25,565 bases of DNA from HGM05190 sp964394205 (lineage in GTDB: Bacteria > Bacteroidota > Bacteroidia > Bacteroidales > Muribaculaceae): contig CAYMVS010000026.1 in NCBI GenBank assembly GCA_964394205.1, forward strand, positions 1-25,565. Direction: 5' to 3'. Numbering within the stretch: the first letter of the stretch is position 1; every line of letters starts with the position of its first letter. A program made the translations under genes and the position numbers. Below, piece after piece: positions 8,609 to 15,484 of this stretch. The notes beneath the pieces were generated by a model that worked only from the letters and a program-made list of their open reading frames with translations, made no database searches and was not told where the DNA came from.

Positions 8609-9937
8609 TCAAAGGTTGCGGGGGTCTTCCTCGGTCACCGGGATGTCATTGTTGACATTCCTGGAGCCGCTCGCGGCATAAAACAGCAGGTAGGCAAGCA
8701 TGGCCACAACCAGCCAATAGGAGTTCATATAACCGGCAGCCGACCGCGCTATCGCGTTTTGAATCAACGGCATCACGCCACCGCCGACTACCATCATCAT
8801 GAAAATGCCCGAGGCCTGGGCGGTGTATTTGCCAAGACCCTCGACGGCAAGGTTGAAGATGCCGCCCCACATCACCGACGTGAACAGACCGCAAAGCACC
8901 AGCAACAGCGCGCTGACGGGCACCGTGGCTGTGCCGCTGAACGTAGGCATGGCCACGCGGACGGTTGACGGCAGCAGGATGGCGATAACGATGAGCGCCA
9001 TGGCCATCGATGAGGCCACCAGCAGCTGTGTCTTTGACGACACCTTACCCGAGATCGCACTCGAGCAGAGACGGCCAACGAGCATCAACAGCCAGTAGAT
9101 GGCGGCTACCGAGCCGGCAACAGCGGTCGGGTTTTCCATGATGCCCGAGACTGAGCTGTCCGACAGATAGAATATCAGCACACCGGGAATACCGACCTCG
9201 ATGCCGACATAGAAGAAGATGCCGATGACGCCGAGCACCGTGTGACGGAAACTCCACGGGCTGTGGCTGAATTTGCGCTTGCCTGTCTTACTGCCGCCGG
9301 GCTCGGGGATATTGACCATCGAGATGATGACAAAAGCAGCTGCAAACACACCCATGGCGATAAACAGAAGCGGGGTGACATCGGACATCGACGTGCCCTC
9401 GGTCACCGTGCCAATCAAAGCCCCGACAAAGAGGGGGGTCAGGGTGCCGGCCATAGAGTTGAGCGCGCCGCCGGTCTGGATGAGCTGATTGCCACGGTTG
9501 CCGCCGCCCCCGAGGATGTTGAGCATCGGGTTGACAACCGTGTTGAGCATGCACACACAGAAACCGCAGATGAAGGCGCCGAGCAGATAGATGACAAAAT
9601 TGAGCATCACGCCTTGACCGTCATAGCTGAACACCACCGTCTCGCCGCCTGTCACGCTCGACAGATACTGCAGCACAAGACCCACGATGCCGACGGCCAT
9701 CGCCGTCAACGCCGTCTTCTTGTAGCCTATCTTGACGAGAAGATTGCCCGCCGGGATGCCCATGAAAAGGTAGGCCAGGAAGTTCATCATGTTGCCCATC
9801 ATTCCGGCCCATGAGTAATTGTTTTGCCAGATTGTGCCAAGCGGAGCCGCCAGATTGGTCACAAACGAGATCATGGCAAAGATGAAAAACATGGCTATCA
9901 CCGCCACGATGTTTCCGTTTGATTTTGTTGTGCTCAT
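8609..9937 (-). CDS. MFS transporter, probably sugar:H+ symporter (FHS/FucP-like)
   Basis: This 442-residue integral inner-membrane protein has about 12 hydrophobic segments. The loop after helix 2 carries KIGYKKT at 69-75, the MFS loop 2-3 signature. VVNPMLNILG at 134-143 followed by GGALNSMAGTLTPLFVGALI resembles the conserved ANPY...NxLGxxxGP region of the fucose/galactose/glucose symporter branch, so a sugar substrate is likely. A cytoplasmic linker near residue 222 (GGSKTGKRKFSH) separates the two six-helix halves. It starts 12 bases after the YggS gene and is followed by transketolase. The identity of the sugar cannot be decided from sequence. Confidence 0.88.
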   Translation of the reverse strand: MSTTKSNGNIVAVIAMFFIFAMISFVTNLAAPLGTIWQNNYSWAGMMGNMMNFLAYLFMGIPAGNLLVKIGYKKTALTAMAVGIVGLVLQYLSSVTGGETVVFSYDGQGVMLNFVIYLLGAFICGFCVCMLNTVVNPMLNILGGGGNRGNQLIQTGGALNSMAGTLTPLFVGALIGTVTEGTSMSDVTPLLFIAMGVFAAAFVIISMVNIPEPGGSKTGKRKFSHSPWSFRHTVLGVIGIFFYVGIEVGIPGVLIFYLSDSSVSGIMENPTAVAGSVAAIYWLLMLVGRLCSSAISGKVSSKTQLLVASSMAMALIVIAILLPSTVRVAMPTFSGTATVPVSALLLVLCGLFTSVMWGGIFNLAVEGLGKYTAQASGIFMMMVVGGGVMPLIQNAIARSAAGYMNSYWLVVAMLAYLLFYAASGSRNVNNDIPVTEEDPRNL

Positions 9938-9949
9938 TTTATAATGTGT

Positions 9950-10621
9950 TTAATATTCTCTTTCTCCAAAAATATCTGTACCGATGCGAACCATCGTGCT
10001 ACCCTGCTCTATGGCAGTCTGAAAATCGGCGCTCATGCCCATGCTGACCTCCGCAAACCCGTCGCGCCCCTTCATCACACCGTCAGCCAAGGCATCAAAA
10101 ACCTGCCTGACAGCCCGAAAGTCGCGCTCAACTCGCTCCATGTCATCGACATTTGAAGCCATCCCCATCACCCCGGCAATACGTGTGGCCTTGAGCGAAT
10201 CGACCACCCCGGGGGTTATCTCGGCAAGCAACTGAGCCGGGTCAAAGCCAAACTTGGTCTGCTCGGAGGCTACATGAACCTGCAGCAACACGTCGACCCT
10301 CCGGCCGGCCTTGACAGCCTCGTTGTCTATGAGCTGCAGCAACCGGCAGCTGTCGACACTCTCGATGACGTCAGCGACAGCCACCACCGGCTTTATCTTG
10401 TTGGTTTGCAGATGGCCGATAAAATGCCACCTGATGTCGGCCGGGAGAGCCTCGGCCTTGGACTTGAGCTCGGCAGCACGGCTCTCGCCAAACAATCGCT
10501 GACCGGCGCGGTAGGCCTCTTCGATCTTCCCGACGGGATGAAATTTAGACACCGCGACAAGTTTGACTCCCGGTGGAATCAACTCTTTGACGCGGTGCAG
10601 ATTTTCAGATACAGAGGCCAT
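9950..10621 (-). CDS. YggS/PLPBP-family pyridoxal-phosphate homeostasis protein
   Basis: This 223-residue cytoplasmic protein has the fold type III PLP-binding barrel of the YggS family. The PLP lysine is Lys26 in LVAVSKFHP, and the family block LFGESRAAELKSKAEALPADIRWHFIGHLQTNK is present (residues about 43-76), as are GVMGMAS and SMGMSADFQTAIEQGSTMVRIG near the C-terminus (phosphate binding). The family buffers free PLP and affects amino-acid and keto-acid pools, without a known catalytic reaction. It begins 4 bases after the DUF4494 gene and ends 12 bases before the MFS gene, so it is co-transcribed with both. Confidence 0.96.
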   Translation of the reverse strand: MASVSENLHRVKELIPPGVKLVAVSKFHPVGKIEEAYRAGQRLFGESRAAELKSKAEALPADIRWHFIGHLQTNKIKPVVAVADVIESVDSCRLLQLIDNEAVKAGRRVDVLLQVHVASEQTKFGFDPAQLLAEITPGVVDSLKATRIAGVMGMASNVDDMERVERDFRAVRQVFDALADGVMKGRDGFAEVSMGMSADFQTAIEQGSTMVRIGTDIFGEREY

Positions 10622-10625
10622 TCAA

Positions 10626-11090
10626 TCACCCGGCATTTTCATTACTACCGTGAGCGCCGGCAAGATGCTTGGCATCATAGACATCCATCAGCGGTGTCTC
10701 GGTGATGGAAACAATCTCATAGTCGGCCAGCGACCCTTTCATCCCCTCGATAAAATTATCGTAGGCCATCTTGAAATCGCTTCCGGCCACAAGAATCTGT
10801 GACACAGACTTTTTCTCGGCGGCCGTTTTCTCATCAATGGTGATGAAAGCCACTTTGACCAGATACCACCGGTCGGCCCTGTCGTCGCGGAAAATCTCAG
10901 CTATCTTTGTGCGTTTCACCGCCGCTACCGAGAAGTCGCCCGAGATGAAAGGGGTCTGCTCCTCGATGATGCGTGCCTCGGCCTCGGTAAACGACAGCGC
11001 GTCCACCAGATAAGGCTCGTTTACCTTTTTTGACGCTCCATTTTCCTGAGCCTTGTCATATCTTACTTTACATTCAAACCAGTTTGCCAT
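10626..11090 (-). CDS. DUF4494 family protein
   Basis: This 154-residue soluble protein begins MANWFECKVRYDKAQENGAS and contains VNEPYLVDALSFTEAEARI, the typical opening of the DUF4494 family, which is largely confined to Bacteroidota. It has no signal peptide or membrane helix, and the middle is rich in Lys, Glu and Asp. The function of the family is not known to me. It is the first gene of the unit running to yggS (4-base gap), the MFS transporter and perhaps transketolase. A promoter lies at 11180-11210 with a leader of about 80 nt. The last 15 residues (AGAHGSNENAG) are low-complexity and may be disordered. Confidence 0.85.
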   Translation of the reverse strand: MANWFECKVRYDKAQENGASKKVNEPYLVDALSFTEAEARIIEEQTPFISGDFSVAAVKRTKIAEIFRDDRADRWYLVKVAFITIDEKTAAEKKSVSQILVAGSDFKMAYDNFIEGMKGSLADYEIVSITETPLMDVYDAKHLAGAHGSNENAG

Positions 11091-11116
11091 TTTCTAAAAA
11101 TTTTACATGAAACTCT

Positions 11117-11134
11117 ACTTTCACTCATGAAAGT
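11117..11134 (-). other. Leader hairpin upstream of the DUF4494 gene
   Basis: A perfect 7-bp stem (11117-11123 with 11128-11134, arm ACTTTCA) closed by a 4-base loop lies in the predicted 5' leader, 27 bases before the ATG. It may affect translation start or mRNA stability. No U-tract follows, so it is not a terminator. Confidence 0.45.
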
Positions 11135-11179
11135 CCAATTATTATAATGTAAGGAGAGAACATGTCATAACACTATCTG

Positions 11180-11210
11180 CAAAATTAATAAAAATCTCAC
11201 TACCGTCAAC
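11180..11210 (-). promoter_or_regulatory. Bacteroidota-type promoter for the DUF4494-yggS-MFS unit
   Basis: On the minus strand GTTG (11210-11207) is followed after 19 bases by TAATTTTG (11187-11180). This matches TTG-N19-21-TAnnTTTG. Transcription would start near 11174, about 85 bases before the ATG at 11090. It points away from the small-RNA promoter at 11258. Confidence 0.7.
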
Positions 11211-11257
11211 CACCCCAACCCCTTTTTTTATCACGCGGATGAATTAACAAAATAATG

Positions 11258-11289
11258 TTTGGAAAAAAAACTAAAACTTTTTACCTTTG
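11258..11289 (+). promoter_or_regulatory. Promoter of the candidate small RNA
   Basis: TTTG at 11258-11261, a 20-base AT-rich spacer and TAccTTTG at 11282-11289 fit the Bacteroidota consensus exactly. A start near 11293-11296 is expected. No annotated-size gene follows before a terminator about 205 bases downstream. Confidence 0.85.
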
Positions 11290-11307
11290 CACCCGAGAAT
11301 AAAGTTT

Positions 11308-11451
11308 ATGGATATTTGGATTGTCTATGATTCACTTACCTTATTTATTCGTATGTTTTATTCCAAAAATGGAATGTTTCGCCGTGAGGCGAAAGTCTCA
11401 TTAATTCGTACAATGCAGTTCATGTCATCCACGACGTCGGGAGACGTTTGA
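11308..11451 (+). CDS. Possible 47-residue peptide inside the small RNA
   Basis: ATG at 11308 opens 47 codons ending at TGA 11449-11451, wholly between the promoter and the terminator. It begins MDIWIVYDSLTLFIRMFYSK, with a hydrophobic aromatic N-terminal half and a more basic middle (RREAKVSLIR). There is no recognisable domain and no Shine-Dalgarno sequence. The GNRA hairpin falls inside it, and its codon use is unlike the GC-rich neighbours. An open frame of this length is not rare by chance, so the transcript being purely non-coding is the more likely reading. Confidence 0.22.
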   Translation: MDIWIVYDSLTLFIRMFYSKNGMFRREAKVSLIRTMQFMSSTTSGDV

Positions 11452-11460
11452 ATGACAGTC

Positions 11461-11499
11461 GTGGCCGAGAATTTTTCCCCCTCTCGGTCACTTTTTTTT
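11461..11499 (+). terminator. Rho-independent terminator of the small RNA
   Basis: A 10-bp stem, GTGGCCGAGA (11461-11470) with TCTCGGTCAC (11482-11491), contains one G-U pair. It has an 11-base loop and eight T residues at 11492-11499. The last T residues also form the -33 box of the tRNA promoter. Confidence 0.92.
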
Positions 11500-11528
11500 G
11501 CGTAATCAAAACATAATGTCTACCTTTG
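11497..11528 (+). promoter_or_regulatory. Promoter of tRNA-Pro
   Basis: TTTG at 11497-11500, a 20-base spacer and TAccTTTG at 11521-11528. The mature tRNA begins 11 bases after the -7 box. The -33 box is built from the end of the preceding terminator T-tract. Confidence 0.85.
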
Positions 11529-11538
11529 CCGGCACAAT

Positions 11539-11613
11539 CGGGGCGTAGCGCAGTCCGGTTAGCGCACCTGCTTTGGGAGCAGGGGGTCGAAGGTTCGAAT
11601 CCTTTCACCCCGA
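11539..11613 (+). tRNA. tRNA-Pro (anticodon UGG)
   Basis: A complete 75-nt cloverleaf: acceptor CGGGGCG/CACCCCG, D arm GCGC-AGTCCGGTTA-GCGC, anticodon arm CCTGC-TTTGGGA-GCAGG with TGG at positions 34-36, variable loop GGGTC, T arm GAAGG-TTCGAAT-CCTTT, and discriminator A73. It reads Pro codons CCN or CCA/CCG. CCA is not encoded (ACACA follows), so it is added after transcription. The acceptor stem has a C6-A67 mismatch (11544/11607) and the T stem ends in a G-U pair. The gene is monocistronic, with its own promoter and terminator. Confidence 0.97.
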
Positions 11614-11623
11614 CACAACAAAT

Positions 11624-11660
11624 TGAGAGTCTGCCAGTTGGCGACTCTCATTTTCTTTTT
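11624..11660 (+). terminator. Rho-independent terminator of tRNA-Pro
   Basis: TGAGAGTC (11624-11631) pairs with GACTCTCA (11643-11650). An inner GCC/GGC extension closes an AGTT loop, with one bulged T. TTTTCTTTTT follows at 11651-11660. It lies 11 bases after the tRNA. Confidence 0.9.
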
Positions 11661-11689
11661 GTTAAACTTGAATTTTTTTCCTACTTTTG
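11658..11689 (+). promoter_or_regulatory. Promoter of the small lipoprotein pair
   Basis: TTTG at 11658-11661, 20 bases, then TActTTTG at 11682-11689. The predicted start near 11695 gives a leader of about 75 nt before the ATG at 11770. The -33 box again overlaps the T-tract of the upstream terminator. Confidence 0.82.
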
Positions 11690-11769
11690 TCGGCAAGTAA
11701 GTAACAGCATGCAAGTTTCTTAAAAACAATTTGCCGGCATTACAATAACCACCACAAACCGATAACAAA

Positions 11770-12366
11770 ATGAATTACAGAAAGATACTTTTATCACTGG
11801 CATCGACAGCAATCATCGCGTCTCTCACAGCCTGTGGCTCGGGCAAATCAAACGGCGACCACAACACCGGCGAGCAGAACAGCGAGTTGACCGAGGCCCT
11901 CCAGAACCATGACCTGAAACGTGTCTCGTCAATCGCCGACTCGATGGCGATGTATGTCGACGAGCTCACCCCCGACGAGACCGTGACCGTGCTCATGGCT
12001 TTCCTTGAGGTGCACAACGAGGCGGCCGCCGCCGGCGACCGCATGCGCGACCTGGAAACGATAAGAAAATTTGTCGATGTCTATGACATCGCCTCGGGCA
12101 TAAACCCCAATGATTTTCGGGCGGCGGTGGCTAAAGCAAACCGCATAAATCCCAATCTCAACTTCGCCCAACTTGTCGAGGATTTCCGCGACAAACTGGC
12201 TGAATATGAAGCATCGGCAGGTGAGCCCGACATTGAATCGTCAACAGTGAAAACCGACTCGGTTGCCAAAGAGGCCACCCCGGCCGACCCGTCATCGGCC
12301 CCCGATATCGTAAAGCCCGACGAGGGGGGCAGCGAGGTGCCGGTTGAACATCGTCCGGCCGAGTGA
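11770..12366 (+). CDS. Small predicted lipoprotein, unknown function
   Basis: This 198-residue protein has an N-terminal signal (KILLSLASTAIIASLTAC) whose lipobox Cys is residue 22, so it is probably membrane-anchored in the envelope. The mature part is predicted to be almost wholly helical, rich in Ala, Asp and Glu (for example LTPDETVTVLMAFLEVHNEA). The last 45 residues are a Pro/Ser/Glu-rich, probably disordered tail (KEATPADPSSAPDIVKPDEG). I recognise no named domain. It has its own promoter at 11658-11689. Its stop codon overlaps the ATG of the next lipoprotein gene (TGATG), so translation is probably coupled. The core aligns weakly with that neighbour, which suggests paralogy. Confidence 0.85.
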   Translation: MNYRKILLSLASTAIIASLTACGSGKSNGDHNTGEQNSELTEALQNHDLKRVSSIADSMAMYVDELTPDETVTVLMAFLEVHNEAAAAGDRMRDLETIRKFVDVYDIASGINPNDFRAAVAKANRINPNLNFAQLVEDFRDKLAEYEASAGEPDIESSTVKTDSVAKEATPADPSSAPDIVKPDEGGSEVPVEHRPAE

Positions 12367-12815
12367 TGAAACGGCTCTTTCTCATACCGGCGGCAGCTGC
12401 CTTTTTATGGTCATGCTCGACGTCAAACTCCGGCATCCAGGAGCTTGCCGGGGCGCTCGAGAGTGCCGACTCAACCTTCAGCCCTGTCATGGCCCTTGGA
12501 GCGGTCGACTCGATAAGCAAAACTCGCGACGACCTCTCGCCACGCGATTTAGCTTTATTACAAGGAATTACGGTAGAAATTGTCAACCGTCTGGTTGACT
12601 GTGACAGCGCCGATGCCGCGGCCCGTGGCATGACGCTGTGGAAAGAGAACTACCGGTACATGATGGCTCGCGACTCGGCCGCCATGGCCTCTGCCATGGC
12701 CGAAATGGCCAGCGCCAACCCATTGCTCGAGGCCACGAGAGTCGATTCAATCTACACCCGCGGCCTCGACCAGCTGAAAGCCCTTGAGCGCGCCGTAGGC
12801 CGCCTAAAGCGCTGA
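12366..12815 (+). CDS. Small predicted lipoprotein, diverged partner of the upstream gene
   Basis: Start set at ATG 12366, overlapping the upstream stop; a GTG one codon earlier is less likely. The 149 residues begin MKRLFLIPAAAAFLWSC with lipobox Cys17. The mature protein looks all-helical and ends in LKALERAVGRLKR. The segment AVDSISKTRDDLSPRDLALL resembles IADSMAMYVDELTPDETVTV of the preceding protein in spacing and pattern, so the two may be old duplicates working as a pair. It has no known domain. It ends 29 bases before the convergent der gene, with only a weak AT-rich hairpin between. Confidence 0.82.
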   Translation: MKRLFLIPAAAAFLWSCSTSNSGIQELAGALESADSTFSPVMALGAVDSISKTRDDLSPRDLALLQGITVEIVNRLVDCDSADAAARGMTLWKENYRYMMARDSAAMASAMAEMASANPLLEATRVDSIYTRGLDQLKALERAVGRLKR

Positions 12816-12844
12816 CCGCCTGAGCCGAATAAAATATTCAGAGC

Positions 12845-14164
12845 TTACTTCTCACGCATGTAAACGTTGATGGGGGTGCCGGTAAAGTCCCAGTTTTCCC
12901 TTATCTTATTCTCAAGATAGCGGCGATAGGGTTCCTTTACCCACTGCGGCAGATTGCAGAAGAAGATGAATGTGGGCACCGGAGAGCCTTTCAACATCGT
13001 CACATACTTGATTTTAACATATTTGCCCTTGTTGGCTGGGGGTGGATAGGCCGAGATGGCATCGAGCATGACACTGTTGAGCTGTGACGTAGGGATGACC
13101 CGTTTACGATTCTGATAAACCTCGACGGCCGTCTCAAGCACCTTGTAGATGCGCTGTTTGGTCAGTGCCGAGGTGAAGATGATGGGGAAGTCGGTAAACG
13201 GCGCGAAACGATCGCGTATGGCAGCCTCAAAATGCTTGATGGCCTCCTGGGTTTTGTTTTCCACCAGGTCCCACTTGTTGACACAGACCACCAATCCCTT
13301 CTTGTTACGCTGGATGAGCGAGAAAATGTTTGCGTCCTGAGCCTCGATGCCGCGGGTGGCATCTATCATCAGGATGCACACGTCGCTGGCCTCAATGGCA
13401 CGGATGGAACGTATAACCGAGTAATACTCAATATCTTCGTTGACCTTAGTCTTTTTGCGTATGCCTGCCGTGTCGACAAGATAGAAGTCAAAGCCAAACT
13501 TGTTGTAGCGGGTGTAGATGCTGTCGCGGGTGGTGCCGGCGATGTCGGTCACGATGTGGCGGTCCTCGCCAATAAACGCATTGATGAGCGACGACTTGCC
13601 TGCATTTGGACGGCCCACGATTGCAAATTTGGGGATATCTTCAACCGGCGCGTCCTCATCTTCCTCTTTAGCGGGCATCTTGGCGACAACCTCGTCGAGC
13701 AGGTCGCCTGTGCCAAAGCCGTTGATCGACGACACCGGCATCGGGTCGCCCAGACCAAGCTTGTAAAACTCGGGCACATTGTAGAGCCAGTCGCTCGAGT
13801 CGACCTTGTTGGCAACCAGGATTACCGGTTTTGTCGACTTGCGCAAAATCTCGGCTACATGGTCATCGAGATCGGTCACACCGTTCATGGCATCGACAAC
13901 AAACAGAATCTCGTCGGCCTGCTCAATGGCAAGCTGCACCTGCTTGTTGATTTCACCCTCAAAGATATCCTCCGAATTGACCACCCAGCCACCGGTGTCG
14001 ACAATCGAAAATTCCTTGCCACACCAGTCCACCTTGCCATACTGACGGTCGCGGGTTGTTCCCGCCGTGTCGTCAACAATGGCCGTTCGGCTCTGTGTCA
14101 GGCGGTTAAACAAGGTCGATTTACCCACATTGGGCCGACCCACTATTGCTATCAGTTGTCCCAT
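12845..14164 (-). CDS. der: Ribosome-associated GTPase Der (EngA)
   Basis: This 439-residue cytoplasmic protein has two tandem GTPase domains: first P-loop GRPNVGKS at 9-16 with DTAGTTRD and DTGG, second GRPNAGKS at 184-191 with DIAGTTRDS, DTAGIRKK and NKWD. The C-terminal KH-like domain includes YPPPANKGKYVKIKYVTMLK. Der acts in maturation of the 50S ribosomal subunit. The two domains are joined by an acidic linker (KEEDEDAPVED). It lies 42 bases downstream of era, and both probably come from the promoter at 15203-15233. Pairing of era and der is common in Bacteroidota. Confidence 0.98.
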   Translation of the reverse strand: MGQLIAIVGRPNVGKSTLFNRLTQSRTAIVDDTAGTTRDRQYGKVDWCGKEFSIVDTGGWVVNSEDIFEGEINKQVQLAIEQADEILFVVDAMNGVTDLDDHVAEILRKSTKPVILVANKVDSSDWLYNVPEFYKLGLGDPMPVSSINGFGTGDLLDEVVAKMPAKEEDEDAPVEDIPKFAIVGRPNAGKSSLINAFIGEDRHIVTDIAGTTRDSIYTRYNKFGFDFYLVDTAGIRKKTKVNEDIEYYSVIRSIRAIEASDVCILMIDATRGIEAQDANIFSLIQRNKKGLVVCVNKWDLVENKTQEAIKHFEAAIRDRFAPFTDFPIIFTSALTKQRIYKVLETAVEVYQNRKRVIPTSQLNSVMLDAISAYPPPANKGKYVKIKYVTMLKGSPVPTFIFFCNLPQWVKEPYRRYLENKIRENWDFTGTPINVYMREK

Positions 14165-14206
14165 GATTTCTTTTTCACTTGGTTATGAGCCACAAAATTA
14201 GACTTT

Positions 14207-15097
14207 TTACTCGATATAGCCAAAAGCGCGCAGCTTATTGTCGCGGTTACGCCAGTTGGGCTCGACCTTGACAAACAGCTCCAGGAATACGTTCTTGCCA
14301 AAGAATTTCTCGATATCCTTGCGCGCCTGGGTGCCCACCTTCTTGAGCATCGAGCCACCCTTGCCAATGAGAATACCCTTCTGTGAATCGCGCTCGACAT
14401 AAATCACGGCCATAATGTGGATCGCGGTCTCCTTCTCCTCAAATTTCTCCACTATCACCTCGGTTGAATAAGGCACCTCCTTGTCATAGTTGAGCAAAAT
14501 CTTCTCGCGGATGATCTCGGTGACAAAAAAGCGCGCAGGCTTGTCGGTGAGGGCATCCTTGCCAAAATAGGGCGCCGACTCGGGCAGCAATGCCACGATA
14601 CGCTCCATGATGCCCTTGACGTTGAAATGCTCGAGGGCCGACACCGGGAATATCTCGGCGTTGGGCAGACGCTCCTCCCACCTGATCACTATATCATCAA
14701 GCTCCTGCTGACTCTTGACAAGGTCAATCTTGTTGATAACCAACAGCACGGGGATCTTCTCGCGGGCCACTTTGGCCAGAAAGTCGGCGTTTTTCTCGGG
14801 ATCCTCGACAACATCGGTCACATAAACCAGAATGTCGGCATCGGTCAGTGCCCCCTCACTGAAACCCAACATGCTCTCCTGGAGCTTGTATTTGGGCTGC
14901 AAAACACCGGGAGTGTCGGAGAAAACTATCTGATAGTCATCGGTATTGACAATGCCCATAATGCGGTGGCGCGTTGTCTGTGCCTTTGAGGTGATGATGC
15001 TGATGCGCTCGCCGACAAGGTCGTTCATCAGCGTTGACTTACCCACGTTTGGGTTACCTACTATGTTTACAAAACCTGCTTTGTGTGGAGTTGACAT
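14207..15097 (-). CDS. era: GTPase Era
   Basis: This 296-residue protein has an N-terminal GTPase domain (GNPNVGKS 14-21, TTRHRIMGI switch I, DTPG, NKID) and a C-terminal KH domain with GKGG at 245-248. Era binds the 3' end of 16S rRNA and guides 30S assembly; it is cytoplasmic with some membrane association. The first ATG in frame, at 15097, gives the expected short N-terminus. It is the first gene of the era-der unit and is divergent from the ompA-like gene, with 456 bases between. Confidence 0.98.
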   Translation of the reverse strand: MSTPHKAGFVNIVGNPNVGKSTLMNDLVGERISIITSKAQTTRHRIMGIVNTDDYQIVFSDTPGVLQPKYKLQESMLGFSEGALTDADILVYVTDVVEDPEKNADFLAKVAREKIPVLLVINKIDLVKSQQELDDIVIRWEERLPNAEIFPVSALEHFNVKGIMERIVALLPESAPYFGKDALTDKPARFFVTEIIREKILLNYDKEVPYSTEVIVEKFEEKETAIHIMAVIYVERDSQKGILIGKGGSMLKKVGTQARKDIEKFFGKNVFLELFVKVEPNWRNRDNKLRAFGYIE

Positions 15098-15202
15098 ATT
15101 AATATACTTGATTTTTGATTATTATTAAAATTCGTTTTCTTAAGTAAGAACAACTGAAACCGCAAAAAAGATTTAAGCGGGTCGAGCCGGGAAACACAAA
15201 CG

Positions 15203-15233
15203 CAAAAATAGAAAAAAACCGCGACAGATGAAA
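15203..15233 (-). promoter_or_regulatory. Probable promoter of era-der
   Basis: On the minus strand TATTTTTG (15210-15203) matches TAnnTTTG. TTTC (15233-15230), 19 bases upstream, is an imperfect -33 box. The leader would be about 100 nt. Support comes mainly from the -7 box. Confidence 0.5.
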
Positions 15234-15420
15234 TCACCCCGGAGGCACATCGCCGCCGCCCCCATTACACATTGTTTATATTTAGAGCGTCAAAACAAAA
15301 CACAAAAAAGTCTCGGTCAAATGTTAAAAAACAGTCCCTTCATTCAACTTTTTTGGGCTTTGAGGTGTTTTTTTTAAAAGAAATTTAGCATTAGTTAATG
15401 ATTTATTAAAAAAAAGTTTT

Positions 15421-15428
15421 TAACTTTG
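15421..15428 (+). promoter_or_regulatory. Probable promoter -7 box of the OmpA-like gene
   Basis: TAacTTTG at 15421-15428 is a consensus -7 box in a very AT-rich setting. At the expected distance upstream there is only AATG, so the -33 box is weak. An A/T-rich upstream segment (15366-15420) may compensate in this probably strong promoter. The leader is about 120 nt. Confidence 0.6.
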
Positions 15429-15452
15429 ACCCTGAATTGTGAACTATGTATA

Positions 15453-15484
15453 AACCACGTCGGGGCAAACGCCCTGTCGAGGTT
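15453..15484 (+). other. Hairpin in the ompA leader
   Basis: CGGGGC (15461-15466) pairs with GCCCTG (15471-15476) around an AAAC loop, with an outer AACC/GGTT pairing (15453-15456/15481-15484). It lies roughly 20-50 nt into the predicted transcript and about 70 bases before the ATG. It could stabilise the mRNA 5' end, as in other porin mRNAs, or be a small-RNA target. Confidence 0.45.

Larger units (their letters stand above)
11294..11499 (+). ncRNA. Candidate structured small RNA, about 205 nt
   Basis: A consensus promoter (11258-11289) and a strong terminator (11461-11499) bracket about 205 bases. The segment holds consecutive hairpins: ATTCC/GGAAT at 11360-11364/11371-11375, a perfect 7-bp stem TTTCGCC/GGCGAAA (11377-11383/11388-11394) capped by the GNRA loop GTGA, and CCACGAC/GTCGTGG (11429-11435/11458-11464). 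GAATAAA at 11297-11303 can pair with TTTATTC at 11344-11350, and a second copy of TTTATTC sits at 11357-11363. I see no hallmark of tmRNA, RNase P RNA or SRP RNA. A 6S-like or trans-acting regulatory RNA is possible. It also contains a 47-codon open frame, so a peptide-coding or dual role cannot be excluded. The exact start is estimated. Confidence 0.7.

Noticed and set aside
11691..11736. CGGCAA/TTGCCG complement across the lipoprotein leader
   Set aside because: Six bases only, with one arm at or before the likely transcription start, so it may not exist in the RNA.
12816..12844. Small AT hairpin between the lipoprotein pair and der
   Set aside because: About five base pairs with no T-tract; too weak to call a terminator.
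13232..14188. A 318-codon plus-strand frame opposite der
   Set aside because: Der is unmistakable on the minus strand with two P-loops; the antisense frame has no motifs and is a shadow.
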